A stretch of 64,000 nucleotides of DNA from CAYSAQ01 sp964429235 (lineage in GTDB: Bacteria > Margulisbacteria > Riflemargulisbacteria > GWF2-35-9 > DYQY01). The notes beneath the pieces were generated by a model. The model ran no database searches. It saw nothing but the letters and a program-made list of their open reading frames with translations, and was not told the DNA's origin. Numbering within the stretch: position 1 is the first letter of the stretch; each line of letters starts with the position of its first letter. A program made the position numbers and the translations under genes. The DNA is taken from contig CAYSAQ010000002.1 in the NCBI GenBank assembly GCA_964429235.1, positions 248,001 through 312,000 on the forward strand, in the 5' to 3' direction. Shown piece after piece: positions 35,316-43,956 of this stretch.

Positions 35316-36050
35316 ATGAGTTTAAAAGGAAAAGTTGCCGTAGTTACTGGCGGTTCAAGAGGGATTGGGAAAGCAATCGCTTTAGAATTAGCAGGAAAAG
35401 GCGCAGATATTGCAATTTTAGATATGATGACAAGCGATACACCAGCAGAAATAGAAAAGTTAGGCGTAAGAGCTATAGAAGTAAAGTGTGATGTTTCTGA
35501 TGCAGAAAAAGCAGATGCCTCTATTAAAGAAGTAATAGAAAAGCTTGGCGCTGTAGACATTCTTGTTAATAACGCAGGAATCACAAGAGATAATTTAATG
35601 TTAAGAATGAAGATTGAAGAGTGGAATGCAGTTATTAACATTAATCTTACTGGTGTATATAACATGTCTAAGGCAGTTGTTAGACCAATGATGAAAGCTA
35701 AAAGCGGGAAGATAGTAAATATCGCTTCAGTTGTTGGGCAGATGGGTAATGCTGGACAAGCAAACTATTCTGCTGCGAAAGCTGGTGTAATTGGCCTTAC
35801 AAAAACAATAGCAAGAGAGTTTGCAAAGAAAAATATTCAAGCAAACGCTGTTGCCCCAGGATTTATAAAAACAGAAATGACAGAAAAATTATCACAAGAT
35901 GTTATTGATCATTTCAATAACAATATTCCTTCAGGTACATTTGGTACTCCTGAGGATGTTGCAAAAGCTGTAGCATTTTTGAGCTCAGCTGATTCCCAAT
36001 ACATAACCGGTCAGGTCATCAATGTTGATGGCGGACTTGTAATGAGTTAG
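35316..36050 (+). CDS. fabG: 3-Oxoacyl-ACP reductase
   Basis: Start chosen at the ATG at 35316 because GAGGAGG lies just upstream; an in-frame TTG at 35292 would include that Shine-Dalgarno and overlap fabD. The 244-residue protein is a classical SDR: TGGSRGIGKAIA (NADPH-binding), NNAGITRDN, the catalytic Ser in VNIASVVGQ, YSAAKAG (Tyr-x-x-x-Lys) and a C-terminal GQVINVDGGLVMS. It reduces 3-ketoacyl-ACP in fatty-acid elongation. Confidence 0.95.
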   Translation: MSLKGKVAVVTGGSRGIGKAIALELAGKGADIAILDMMTSDTPAEIEKLGVRAIEVKCDVSDAEKADASIKEVIEKLGAVDILVNNAGITRDNLMLRMKIEEWNAVININLTGVYNMSKAVVRPMMKAKSGKIVNIASVVGQMGNAGQANYSAAKAGVIGLTKTIAREFAKKNIQANAVAPGFIKTEMTEKLSQDVIDHFNNNIPSGTFGTPEDVAKAVAFLSSADSQYITGQVINVDGGLVMS

Positions 36051-36078
36051 TTTTTAAATAATAAGGAGGTGAATAAGA

Positions 36079-36318
36079 ATGAATGAACAAGAAATTTATG
36101 AAAAAGTTAAAGCAGTTGTTGTAGAACAATTAGGTGTTAGCGAAAGTGAAGTAACGAAAGAAGCTTCATTCGTTGATGATCTAGGAGCTGATTCTCTAGA
36201 TAGCGTTGAATTATTAATGGCGTTAGAGGAAGAATTCGGTACTGAGATTTCTGATGATGATGCAGAAGGACTTAAGTCTGTATCTGATACTGTTACTTAT
36301 ATCGGCGGTAAGCTGTAA
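36079..36318 (+). CDS. acpP: Acyl carrier protein
   Basis: A 79-residue acidic protein. DDLGADSLDSVELLMALEEEF contains the DSL serine (about residue 38) that takes the phosphopantetheine arm. AAGGAGG stands nine bases before the ATG. It is the carrier for all Fab enzymes of this operon and for BioC/BioG further along. Confidence 0.97.
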   Translation: MNEQEIYEKVKAVVVEQLGVSESEVTKEASFVDDLGADSLDSVELLMALEEEFGTEISDDDAEGLKSVSDTVTYIGGKL

Positions 36319-36335
36319 AAATAATAATTTTTAAT

Positions 36336-36354
36336 AGGAGGACTCAGTCCTCCT
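36336..36354 (+). promoter_or_regulatory. Hairpin between acpP and the fabK-like gene
   Basis: AGGAGGACT and AGTCCTCCT are a perfect inverted repeat around one central C, closing a tight stem of about 8 bp. No T-run follows, so it is not a normal terminator. It pairs an AGGAGG with its complement and may protect the acpP 3' end or lower read-through into the next gene. Confidence 0.55.
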
Positions 36355-36374
36355 GTTAAAGAAAGAAAATAATT

Positions 36375-37334
36375 ATGGAATTAAAACTAGTTAAGATAAA
36401 AAATCACAAGAAAGTACTCCCGATTATTCAGGGAGGAATGGCCATTAGAATCTCTACCGGTAATTTAGCCGGTGCAGTTGCAGCAGAAAATGCAATTGGA
36501 CTCATCGCAGCGTCAGGAATGTCGATGGATGAAGTAGTTGAAGAAGTAGAAATAGCAAGAGAAAAATCACAGGGAAATGGGCTCGTAGGCGTTAACATCA
36601 TGGTAGCAGCTACTGAATGTCTTGACCTGGTAAGAACATCGTTAGAAGCAGCTGTTGACCTTATTGTTGTAGGAGCAGGGTTTTCTAAAGACGTATTTAA
36701 AATTATTAAAGAAAGCAATTCGAAGACAGCAGTAGTTCCTGTTGTATCTTCTGCAAAGGCAGCCAGATTGTCTTATAAACTAGGTGCAGACGCAATAGTA
36801 GTTGAAGGCACAGAAGCTGGAGGGCATCTTGGAACAGATCGTCCTATGAAAGAGATTTTACAAGAAGTTCTTGTTGAAATTGATGGTAGGATTCCTGTGT
36901 TTGCTGCAGGTGGAGTATTGTATGGAAAAGATATTTGCGAAGTTATTAATATGGGCGCCAAGGGTGTTCAGATGGGTACTAGATTTGTAATGAGTGAAGA
37001 ATGTAATGCTGATATTAAATTTAAAGAGATGTATTTAAGGTATGGGGAGACAGAAACTGTTAAGTTTTTGAGTCCAGCCGGATATCCTGGCAGAGCAGTC
37101 CCAAATAAATACATCGATAGAGTTAATGCTGGAGAGATAACGGATAGATGTACGCATCTTTGTTTGAAATCATGTAGTAGAAAGTTTTGCATCATTGAGT
37201 CTTTAATAAGAGCTCAACAAGGTGATGTTGAGAATGGAATAGTTTTTGCCGGTAAGAGATTTAATGAAATTAAAGATATTCTTCCAGTTAAAACAATAAT
37301 AAATAATTTAGTAACTGAAATTGCAGAGTGCTAA
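36375..37334 (+). CDS. fabK: FabK-like enoyl-ACP reductase / nitronate monooxygenase family
   Basis: A 319-residue FMN-dependent TIM-barrel protein of the FabK/nitronate monooxygenase family. IIQGGMAIRIS near the start, GADAIVVEGTEAGGHLG (FMN phosphate-binding region) and VFAAGGVLYGKD are diagnostic. The C-terminus has a cysteine-rich CTHLCLKSCSRKFC segment found in a subgroup of this family, which differs from classical FabK. Its place between acpP and fabF, with no fabI in sight, argues that it is the enoyl-ACP reductase, but a different flavin activity is possible. Confidence 0.75.
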   Translation: MELKLVKIKNHKKVLPIIQGGMAIRISTGNLAGAVAAENAIGLIAASGMSMDEVVEEVEIAREKSQGNGLVGVNIMVAATECLDLVRTSLEAAVDLIVVGAGFSKDVFKIIKESNSKTAVVPVVSSAKAARLSYKLGADAIVVEGTEAGGHLGTDRPMKEILQEVLVEIDGRIPVFAAGGVLYGKDICEVINMGAKGVQMGTRFVMSEECNADIKFKEMYLRYGETETVKFLSPAGYPGRAVPNKYIDRVNAGEITDRCTHLCLKSCSRKFCIIESLIRAQQGDVENGIVFAGKRFNEIKDILPVKTIINNLVTEIAEC

Positions 37335-37346
37335 GGAGGAATTATA

Positions 37347-38591
37347 ATGACTAAAAAAAGAGTAGTAGTAACAGGATTAGGGATGATTTGCCCATTAGGA
37401 CACGATGTAGATACAACTTGGGAGAATTTGTTAGCAGGAAAGAATGGAATCGTTTATCTTGAAGATGAAGGTTTTACCGATTTTCCAACAAGAATAGCTG
37501 GAACTGTAAAAGATTTTGACCCTGTTGAGTTTGGTATAGCACCAAAAGAAGCTAGAAGAATGTCAAGATTCTTACAGTTTGCAATTGTTGCTGCAAAAGA
37601 AGCAGTTTTAGATTCAGGATTAGATATTGAGAAAGATGCTGATTCAATTGGTGTTGGTATCGGTTCTGGTGTTGGTGGAATAGATGTAATGGCAGCTAAT
37701 GCTATAGCACTTCACGAAAGAGGAGTAAGAAAAGTATCTCCTTTTACTGTGCCAATGATGATTAATGATATGGCAGCTGGAATTGTTAGTATTGAGCTTG
37801 GTGCAAAAGGACCAAACTTCTGTACAACAACAGCTTGTGCATCTGGAACTCACACAATTGGTGATTGTTTCAAGCTTATCCAAGATGATAGAGCAATTGC
37901 TATGGTTGCAGGCGGTGCGGAAGCGGCTGTAACTCCATTAGGGATGGCTGGATTCTGTGCAGCAAAATCTCTTTCAACTAGAAATGATGAGCCAGAAAAA
38001 GCAAGCAGACCATTTGATGCAGATCGTACTGGATTTGTAATGGGTGAAGGTTCTGGAATTATTATTTTAGAAGAATTGGAACATGCAAAAGCAAGAGGCG
38101 CAAAAATTTATGCTGAGATGATTGGCTATGGCCTATCAGGTGATGCCTATCACTTAACAGCTCCGCCAGCTGATGGTAATGGTGCTGCTAGAGCAATCAA
38201 AATGGCTCTTAAAGATGCTGGGCTAGCCCCAACAGATGTTGATTATGTAAACGCACACGGAACATCTACTAAGCTTAATGACCAACAAGAAACTAATGCA
38301 ATAAAAACTGTATTTGGCGATCACGCTCATAACTTGATGATAAGCTCTACTAAGTCTATGACAGGTCACCTTCTTGGTGCAGCTGGTGCAATAGAAGCAA
38401 TATTCTTAGCAAAGACTATTCAAGATTGTATAGTTGCTCCAACTATCAATTACGATACTCCAGACGAAGAGCTGGACCTTGATTATGTTCCTAATGTAGC
38501 AAGAGAGGCTGAAGTTAATGTAGCTATTTCAGATTCTTTTGGATTCGGCGGACATAACGGTGTAATTGCTATGAAGAAGTTTCTTTATTAA
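37347..38591 (+). CDS. fabF: 3-Oxoacyl-ACP synthase II
   Basis: A 414-residue KAS II with the full Cys-His-His set: Cys in TTTACASGTHTIGD (about residue 164), His in VNAHGTSTKLND and His in SMTGHLLGAAGA. It elongates acyl-ACP with malonyl-ACP. AAGGAGG precedes the ATG. It closes the fatty-acid cluster; rnhB follows with its own promoter. Confidence 0.97.
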   Translation: MTKKRVVVTGLGMICPLGHDVDTTWENLLAGKNGIVYLEDEGFTDFPTRIAGTVKDFDPVEFGIAPKEARRMSRFLQFAIVAAKEAVLDSGLDIEKDADSIGVGIGSGVGGIDVMAANAIALHERGVRKVSPFTVPMMINDMAAGIVSIELGAKGPNFCTTTACASGTHTIGDCFKLIQDDRAIAMVAGGAEAAVTPLGMAGFCAAKSLSTRNDEPEKASRPFDADRTGFVMGEGSGIIILEELEHAKARGAKIYAEMIGYGLSGDAYHLTAPPADGNGAARAIKMALKDAGLAPTDVDYVNAHGTSTKLNDQQETNAIKTVFGDHAHNLMISSTKSMTGHLLGAAGAIEAIFLAKTIQDCIVAPTINYDTPDEELDLDYVPNVAREAEVNVAISDSFGFGGHNGVIAMKKFLY

Positions 38592-38605
38592 CATAAAAAT
38601 ATACT

Positions 38606-38611
38606 TATAAT
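38606..38611 (+). promoter_or_regulatory. -10 box of the probable leaderless rnhB gene
   Basis: A perfect TATAAT ends six bases before the ATG at 38618, with no Shine-Dalgarno. Confidence 0.55.
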
Positions 38612-38617
38612 AGAAGC

Positions 38618-39184
38618 ATGTATGTAGCAGGCGTAGATGAAGCAGGTCGTGGAGCATTAGCTGGCCCAGTTGTGGCAGCAGCAATTGTGTTTTCTAAAGG
38701 TCAGGATATTTCTAAGTTCAGAGATTCTAAGAAACTATCTGCAAAACAGAGAGAAGCAATTTTTCAAAGTATAATCGACGAGTCGGAATCAATAGGTATT
38801 GGTGTAATACATCACGATATTATAGATCGGGTTAATATATTGCAGGCAACCTATCAGGCGATGAATAAAGCAGTGCTTCGGCTGCACCTAATGCCAACGC
38901 TGGTACTTGTTGATGGAAATCGCGAAATACCGCAATTAGAGCTCCCTCAGAAGACTATAGTGAAGGGCGACGATAAGATTCCGCTTATTTCAGCAGCATC
39001 TATTATTGCTAAAGTTGTTAGAGATAGAATTATGCTTGGATATGCTAAAGTTTTCCCTGAATATGAGTTTGAGAAACATAAGGGATATGGTACCAAGTTA
39101 CATATGGAAAATATTGAGATTGCAGGGCTTAGCAGGATACATCGTAGGAGTTTTAATATTTCCAAACAGTTGGTTTTGTTTTAA
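38618..39184 (+). CDS. rnhB: Ribonuclease HII
   Basis: A 188-residue RNase HII. AGVDEAGRGALAGPVVAAA carries the DEAGRG signature with two catalytic acids, VDGNREI gives the third and KVVRDRIM the region of the fourth. KHKGYGTKLH is the conserved GYGT. It cleaves the RNA strand at ribonucleotides embedded in DNA. Confidence 0.95.
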   Translation: MYVAGVDEAGRGALAGPVVAAAIVFSKGQDISKFRDSKKLSAKQREAIFQSIIDESESIGIGVIHHDIIDRVNILQATYQAMNKAVLRLHLMPTLVLVDGNREIPQLELPQKTIVKGDDKIPLISAASIIAKVVRDRIMLGYAKVFPEYEFEKHKGYGTKLHMENIEIAGLSRIHRRSFNISKQLVLF

Positions 39185-39193
39185 CCCTTCCGT

Positions 39194-39229
39194 CTGCTAG
39201 CGCAGCCACCTTCCCTTCGTAAGGGAAGG
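39194..39229. repeat. Intergenic palindromic repeat
   Basis: Two hairpins lie in a row: CTGC/GCAG (39194-39205) and CCTTCCCTT/AAGGGAAGG with a CGT loop (39209-39229). The leading CCCTTCCGTC and the CCACCTTCCCTT wording recur at 58572-58638, so these are two copies of one repeat family. It may also terminate rnhB. Confidence 0.7.
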
Positions 39230-39271
39230 AGAATTCAGAGTGGTAACTTCACAAAGATGTAATAATTTTGT

Positions 39272-39277
39272 TATAGT
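39272..39277 (+). promoter_or_regulatory. -10-like box of yraN
   Basis: TATAGT ends six bases before the ATG at 39284, and TTCACA stands 18 bases upstream of it as a -35. The transcript would be leaderless. Confidence 0.5.
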
Positions 39278-39283
39278 TATTAA

Positions 39284-39628
39284 ATGATTAATAGAGGTGA
39301 AAAGGGAGAAGAAATAGCTGAAAAGTACTTAATAAGTTTGGGCTACAATATTCTTGAACAAAATTACCACTCATATGGCGGAGAGATAGATATTATTTGT
39401 AGCAAAGCAGATACTATTTATTTTGTAGAAGTAAAAAATTATAAAAAAGACAGTCTTACTTCTCCTTATCAAGCCGTGAATAAAGCTAAACAAAAGAAAA
39501 TCATCAAGACAGCTAAGAGATATCTAATGCAAAACAAGCTAGAGGATGTAGGCGTGCAGTTTGATGTGATTATTTTAGAATCAAATCAGGTTAAAGATCA
39601 TATTGAAGGAGCTTTTTTAGCTTCTTAA
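39284..39628 (+). CDS. yraN: YraN family (UPF0102) nuclease-like protein
   Basis: A 114-residue UPF0102 protein with a restriction-endonuclease-like core: GEKGEEIAEKYL, then GGEIDIICSKADTIYFVEVK, giving the E...D...ExK arrangement. It is usually found with rnhB, as here. Function is unknown; a structure-specific DNA nuclease or Holliday-junction-like role has been proposed for the family. Confidence 0.9.
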   Translation: MINRGEKGEEIAEKYLISLGYNILEQNYHSYGGEIDIICSKADTIYFVEVKNYKKDSLTSPYQAVNKAKQKKIIKTAKRYLMQNKLEDVGVQFDVIILESNQVKDHIEGAFLAS

Positions 39629-39679
39629 GAGGCATATATGCATTGACGTTTGACCAGCTAAGTAGTACGATTTTCCTAA

Positions 39680-40669
39680 ATGGAACTACTAGACAGGTTT
39701 ATAGCTAAAGCCAAAGCAAAAAAAGCTAAAATCGTATTACCAGAAACAACAGATACCCGAATAATTGAGGCAACAAAAAAATTAATAGCAGCAGAAGTGG
39801 TAGAGATTGTTTTAATTGGTGAAAAATCCGACCTTGAACCACAGTTCACAGATTCAGAAAAATCAAAAATAACTTTTTATGATGCAAGTGTTGATACAGA
39901 GAAAGTAGCACAGCTTGCAGAGATTCTTTATGAGAAAAGAAAACATAAAGGAATGACAATTGAAAAAGCTACTGAAGAAGTAACAAATAAAACTCATTAT
40001 TTTGGAGCACTACTTGTAGAAGCTGGTGAAGCAGACGGAATGGTTTGTGGCGCTGTTTGTACAACTGGTGAAACAATCAGATCTATTGTCCACTGTGTAG
40101 GACTTAAAGAAGGAAGTAAGCTAATATCTAGTTTTTTTATTATGGTTACTCCTCAGCAAGAATTTGGCGAAGATGGCGTTCTTTTCTTTGCAGATTGTGC
40201 AGTTAACCCCTGCCCTAATGCCGAGCAGTTGGCAAGTATAGCTTCTGACACGGCTATTTCTTATAAGCAATTGATGGGTAGTGAACCAATGGTTGCTATG
40301 TTGTCATTTTCTTCAAAGGGTAGCGCAAAACATGAGTTAGTCGATAAAGTGGTAGAGGCCACTACGATAGTACAAACAAATAATCCAGAATTAATGGTTG
40401 ATGGAGAGTTGCAATTAGACTCAGCAATAGTATCTGCAATAGCAGCAAAAAAAGCACCGGATAGTAATGTTGCGGGCAAAGCTAATTGTTTAATATTTCC
40501 AGACCTGCAATCTGGAAATATCGGATATAAACTTACTGAAAGGTTAGCCAAAGCTGTTGCGGTTGGTCCTATTATTCAAGGTTCTAAGAAACCTATAAAT
40601 GACCTAAGCAGAGGTTGTAGTTCTGATGACATCTTTTACACTACAGCAATGACGGCTTTGCAATCATAA
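39680..40669 (+). CDS. pta: Phosphate acetyltransferase
   Basis: A 329-residue short-form Pta without the N-terminal regulatory domains of enterobacterial Pta. KIVLPETTDTRIIEA opens the family domain; GMVCGAVCTTGETIRS, FFADCAVNPCPNAEQLA, MLSFSSKGSAKHE and ANCLIFPDLQSGNIGYKL are conserved. It interconverts acetyl-CoA and acetyl phosphate, with ackA one base downstream completing the acetate-ATP pathway. Confidence 0.95.
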   Translation: MELLDRFIAKAKAKKAKIVLPETTDTRIIEATKKLIAAEVVEIVLIGEKSDLEPQFTDSEKSKITFYDASVDTEKVAQLAEILYEKRKHKGMTIEKATEEVTNKTHYFGALLVEAGEADGMVCGAVCTTGETIRSIVHCVGLKEGSKLISSFFIMVTPQQEFGEDGVLFFADCAVNPCPNAEQLASIASDTAISYKQLMGSEPMVAMLSFSSKGSAKHELVDKVVEATTIVQTNNPELMVDGELQLDSAIVSAIAAKKAPDSNVAGKANCLIFPDLQSGNIGYKLTERLAKAVAVGPIIQGSKKPINDLSRGCSSDDIFYTTAMTALQS

Positions 40670-40670
40670 T

Positions 40671-41867
40671 ATGTTAATACTAGTTCTAAACTGTGGAAGT
40701 TCTTCCGTTAAATATGCCTTATATGATTGGACAAAAAATGAGCAGCTAACAAACGGTAACCTTGAGAGAATAGGACAAGAAGGCGGCCATGCAACCCATA
40801 AGGACGCTATTGAGAGTATGTTACATTCTCTTTCTGAGGGAGAAACAAAAGTAATAGAGAGTATTCAAGATATTAAGGCAGTTGGTCATCGCGTTGTGCA
40901 TGGTGGAGATAAATTCAATAAATCAGTAATGGTTACAGAAGAAGTTCTTCAGACAATAAAAGATGTTGCTCCTTTAGCACCATTGCATAATCCGCCAAAT
41001 ATAGTTGGAATAGAATCTGCAATGGAAGTATTGCCAGGTGTGCCTCAGATAACAGTATTTGATACTGCTTTTCATCAAACACTTAAGCCTGAAGCATATA
41101 TGTATCCTGTGCCATATGCGTGGTATAAAGAGCATGGTATAAGACGTTATGGCTTTCATGGTTCTTCGCATCTATATGTTAGTAAAAGAGCTGCAAAGTT
41201 TTTAGGTATTCCAAAAGATAAAATAAATGTAATTACTCTTCATATTGGTAATGGAGTTAGTTTTTCAGCTATAGAAAATGGTCTTTCTGTAGATACCTCA
41301 ATGGGATTTACACCGTTAGAAGGTGCAATGATGGGCACACGTTCAGGAGATATCGATCCAGCTATTGTTGGCTATATGTCGGAGAAGCTAGGCCTTAGTG
41401 CTGGCGAGATTGTGAGCGTTCTGAACAAGAAAAGTGGTCACCTAGGAATAACAGGACAATACACAGATAGAAGAGATATTACAAAAGCAATGCAGGCAGG
41501 AGATGAGCGTGCAGAGCTTAGCCTTAATATGGAAATTTATAGGATCACAAAATATATCGGTGCTTATATGGCTTTATTGCCTAGAGTTGACGCTATTGTT
41601 TTTACTGCTGGTGTTGGTGAGAATAATAAAATAATTAGAGAAAAAGCGATGGAGAGTCTTGCTAATATTGGAGTGAAGCTAGATAAAGCAAAGAATGATG
41701 TCGTTACAAGTAAATATGGTGAGGCAGTAATTTCGGCCCCTGATTCTAATGTTAAAGTGTTAGTGATACCTACAGATGAAGAAGCTGTTTTAGTAGAAGA
41801 TACCGCAGCAATCCTTCAAGGCACTTACGACTTCCATTTGAATTATAATTATAGATTCGAAGACTAA
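40671..41867 (+). CDS. ackA: Acetate kinase
   Basis: A 398-residue acetate kinase. LNCGSSSVKYAL is the N-terminal signature; GHRVVHGGDKF, FHGSSHLYVSKRAA, HIGNGVSFSAI and DTSMGFTPLEGAMMGTRSGDIDPAI are the active-site and ATP-binding blocks; FTAGVGENN is near the C-terminus. With Pta it makes ATP and acetate from acetyl-CoA, or the reverse. Confidence 0.96.
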   Translation: MLILVLNCGSSSVKYALYDWTKNEQLTNGNLERIGQEGGHATHKDAIESMLHSLSEGETKVIESIQDIKAVGHRVVHGGDKFNKSVMVTEEVLQTIKDVAPLAPLHNPPNIVGIESAMEVLPGVPQITVFDTAFHQTLKPEAYMYPVPYAWYKEHGIRRYGFHGSSHLYVSKRAAKFLGIPKDKINVITLHIGNGVSFSAIENGLSVDTSMGFTPLEGAMMGTRSGDIDPAIVGYMSEKLGLSAGEIVSVLNKKSGHLGITGQYTDRRDITKAMQAGDERAELSLNMEIYRITKYIGAYMALLPRVDAIVFTAGVGENNKIIREKAMESLANIGVKLDKAKNDVVTSKYGEAVISAPDSNVKVLVIPTDEEAVLVEDTAAILQGTYDFHLNYNYRFED

Positions 41868-41881
41868 ATAGCCCTCGCTCA

Positions 41882-41927
41882 CACTTCGAGAGCCTCAGTG
41901 ACCTTCGCAGCAACTTCTCAGTGACCG
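41882..41927. repeat. Dispersed repeat copy downstream of ackA
   Basis: A 22-base stretch from 41882 (CACTTCGAGAGCC onward, ending CAGTGACC) recurs exactly at 58588-58609. CTCAGTGACC is repeated again at 41918-41927 within the same spacer. Confidence 0.7.
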
Positions 41928-41980
41928 CTAAAATTTCCAAAATATAATCCTTTTCTCTCTTTCAAGAACCCCCTATCTAG

Positions 41981-42089
41981 CTTTCCCCCAGGGGAAAGAA
42001 GAAATATATTGAATTTTCAATACAAGCCTAACTTGAATCGATATGAATATTTATAAAAGTTATGAATTATCCTTCCTCTTGGGAGGAAG
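41981..42089. repeat. Two hairpins in the spacer between ackA and the lpt genes
   Basis: CTTTCCCC/GGGGAAAG with a CA loop (41981-41998) and CTTCCTC/GAGGAAG with a TTGG loop (42072-42089). Together with the repeat at 41882 they fill most of this 256-base spacer between convergent genes; no coding sequence is seen. Confidence 0.65.
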
Positions 42090-42123
42090 TCAGAAGGAGG
42101 GTTGGAAAGTCGGAAAGGGTGTT

Positions 42124-43215
42124 TTATTGTTTAGCTTTTTCCAGCAGTAAATAAACCCCAAGAGAACCAACTAAGATATTCGGTAGCCAGGCGGCAATAA
42201 TTGGATGCAATGCATTAGTCATTCCTAGCCATTCACCTAGCGCCATTAGCATATAATAAATCATAACTATTACTAAGCTAAAACCTATTCCTACAGCATT
42301 ACTTTTTCTTTGTGGGTTAAGTCCTAGAGGAGCTCCCAATAGTACGAAAATAAAGCAAGCAAAAGGGATAGATGTCTTTAGATAAAGTTCTACTTTCATT
42401 TTTAACGTATCCTGCCCTGTCTTATCTTTTTTTTCTATTTTAGTCTTTAATTGATTGAAACTAAGTTGGTCAGAATGGCTTCTTTCTAGAACAATCTTGA
42501 TATCAGTTGGACTTACTTTTAGATTGATAAGTTCTTTTTCGAAAAGGATTCTTGTAAGTGTGTCAGCTTTTTTGTTAAACATGTATAGAGTTCCGTTGCT
42601 AAACACCCATCCTTGTCCTGCAATAAAGTTTGCAGTTTTTGCAAAAATAACTCGTTCAAGGAAACCGTTATCGTATTCGGTAACCGTTACCTCCTCCATA
42701 GTATCTTTGTACATTTTATTAGCGTTAACAGTTCGCTTAAGCTGTCCATTTTCATATTGAGGTATATTTACAGAAGTTCTAATAGTAGGACGGAATTCGT
42801 TTTTAGCTTTGGCCACAGTGTATTCAACATATAGGTTAGCTTTTGGCACTAGTGATTCATTAAAGAAAAGAGTTAATCCAGAAACCAATAATCCAAAAAT
42901 TAGAGCAGGGGCAATTATTCTTATTAGGCTAACTCCTGTAGAGCGTAATGCAGTAATTTCATTATTATTTGATAGTGTGCTAAATACTTGTAGAGCAGAA
43001 AGCAATATGGCCATCGGAAAGGTATAAACCATTACCTGAGGAATTCTTGCCATAAAGAGAGACAATGCTGTTGTAAATGGAATGCCATAGTTGCTAGCTT
43101 CTCTTATAATTAGAGGGATGATTGAAACACCAGAAAATATTAAACTGAATGCTATTACACCGAAAAGAAAGGTTTCAGCCAGTAACCCAAATATATAGGT
43201 GTCTAGGCGTTTCAT
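42124..43215 (-). CDS. LptF/LptG-family lipopolysaccharide export permease
   Basis: A 363-residue YjgP/YjgQ-family protein. It has three N-terminal spans (residues about 10-110, including IPQVMVYTFPMAILLSALQVFSTLSNNNEITALRSTG), a periplasmic beta-jellyroll domain, and three C-terminal spans (about 270-360). NEITALRSTG is the coupling region that contacts LptB. With LptB, encoded next with a one-base overlap, it would extract LPS from the inner membrane. Whether it is LptF or LptG cannot be told, and no second permease is present in the window. Confidence 0.88.
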   Translation of the reverse strand: MKRLDTYIFGLLAETFLFGVIAFSLIFSGVSIIPLIIREASNYGIPFTTALSLFMARIPQVMVYTFPMAILLSALQVFSTLSNNNEITALRSTGVSLIRIIAPALIFGLLVSGLTLFFNESLVPKANLYVEYTVAKAKNEFRPTIRTSVNIPQYENGQLKRTVNANKMYKDTMEEVTVTEYDNGFLERVIFAKTANFIAGQGWVFSNGTLYMFNKKADTLTRILFEKELINLKVSPTDIKIVLERSHSDQLSFNQLKTKIEKKDKTGQDTLKMKVELYLKTSIPFACFIFVLLGAPLGLNPQRKSNAVGIGFSLVIVMIYYMLMALGEWLGMTNALHPIIAAWLPNILVGSLGVYLLLEKAKQ

Positions 43216-43937
43216 TAGATTTTAAAATCTTCGCCTAAGTAGAATTTTTTTGCTACTTCGTCTTTCGCAAGGTCTTTAGATAATCCTTCAGTAAGAATCT
43301 GTCCTTCATGTAGTATGTAAGATCTGTCTGTAATCTTAAGAGTCTCACGTACATTATGGTCTGTGATGATTACTCCAATCCCTTTTTCTTTAAGGTGTAG
43401 GATAATCTCTTGAATATCTGCGATAGCTAATGGATCGATGCCTGCAAAAGGTTCGTCTAATAGTATGAATTTTGGATTGATAGCAAGTGAGCGCATTATC
43501 TCTACTCTTCTTCTTTCGCCACCAGAGAGCACATAGGCTTTTTCTTTGCGAAGGTTTTCTATTTTCATTTCTTTTAATAATACTGTTAGTCTTTCGTCAT
43601 ATTGTTCTTTAGGAATTAGGTCTAAAAGCTCCCAGAGGATATATACATTTTCTTCTACAGTCAGCTTTTTAAAGATAGATGATTCTTGTGGTAAATAGCC
43701 GATGCCAAGTCTTGCTCTTTTATACATTGGTAGTTTAGATATATCTTGGTTATCGATAAAGACTTTTCCGGCAGTAGGCTTAACAAGCCCGGTTATCATA
43801 TAAAAAGTGGTTGTTTTGCCAGCTCCATTAGGCCCTAATAGTCCAACGATTTCGCCTTGTTCAACATTTATTGAGACTTTGTTTACGGCAGTTTTTTTGC
43901 CATAACGTTTGATAAGCGCTTCGGTTTTGATTTGCAT
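43215..43937 (-). CDS. lptB: LPS export ABC transporter ATPase LptB
   Basis: I start at the ATG at 43937 (MQIKTEALIKRYGKK), the usual beginning of LptB, giving 240 residues; an upstream in-frame TTG at 43973 is less likely. The ATPase motifs are GPNGAGKTT (Walker A), LSGGERRRVEIMRSL (ABC signature), FILLDEPFAGIDPLA (Walker B and D loop) and the switch His in VIITDHNV. LGIGYLPQESSIF contains the Q-loop, and this wording is typical of LptB. It powers LPS transport with LptF/G. Confidence 0.93.
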   Translation of the reverse strand: MQIKTEALIKRYGKKTAVNKVSINVEQGEIVGLLGPNGAGKTTTFYMITGLVKPTAGKVFIDNQDISKLPMYKRARLGIGYLPQESSIFKKLTVEENVYILWELLDLIPKEQYDERLTVLLKEMKIENLRKEKAYVLSGGERRRVEIMRSLAINPKFILLDEPFAGIDPLAIADIQEIILHLKEKGIGVIITDHNVRETLKITDRSYILHEGQILTEGLSKDLAKDEVAKKFYLGEDFKI

Positions 43938-43956
43938 ACTTAAGATTGTATTATTT

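Noticed and set aside
41868..42123. CRISPR array in the repeat-rich spacer
   Set aside because: Repeats are palindromic, unequal and not regularly spaced, and no cas gene is present.
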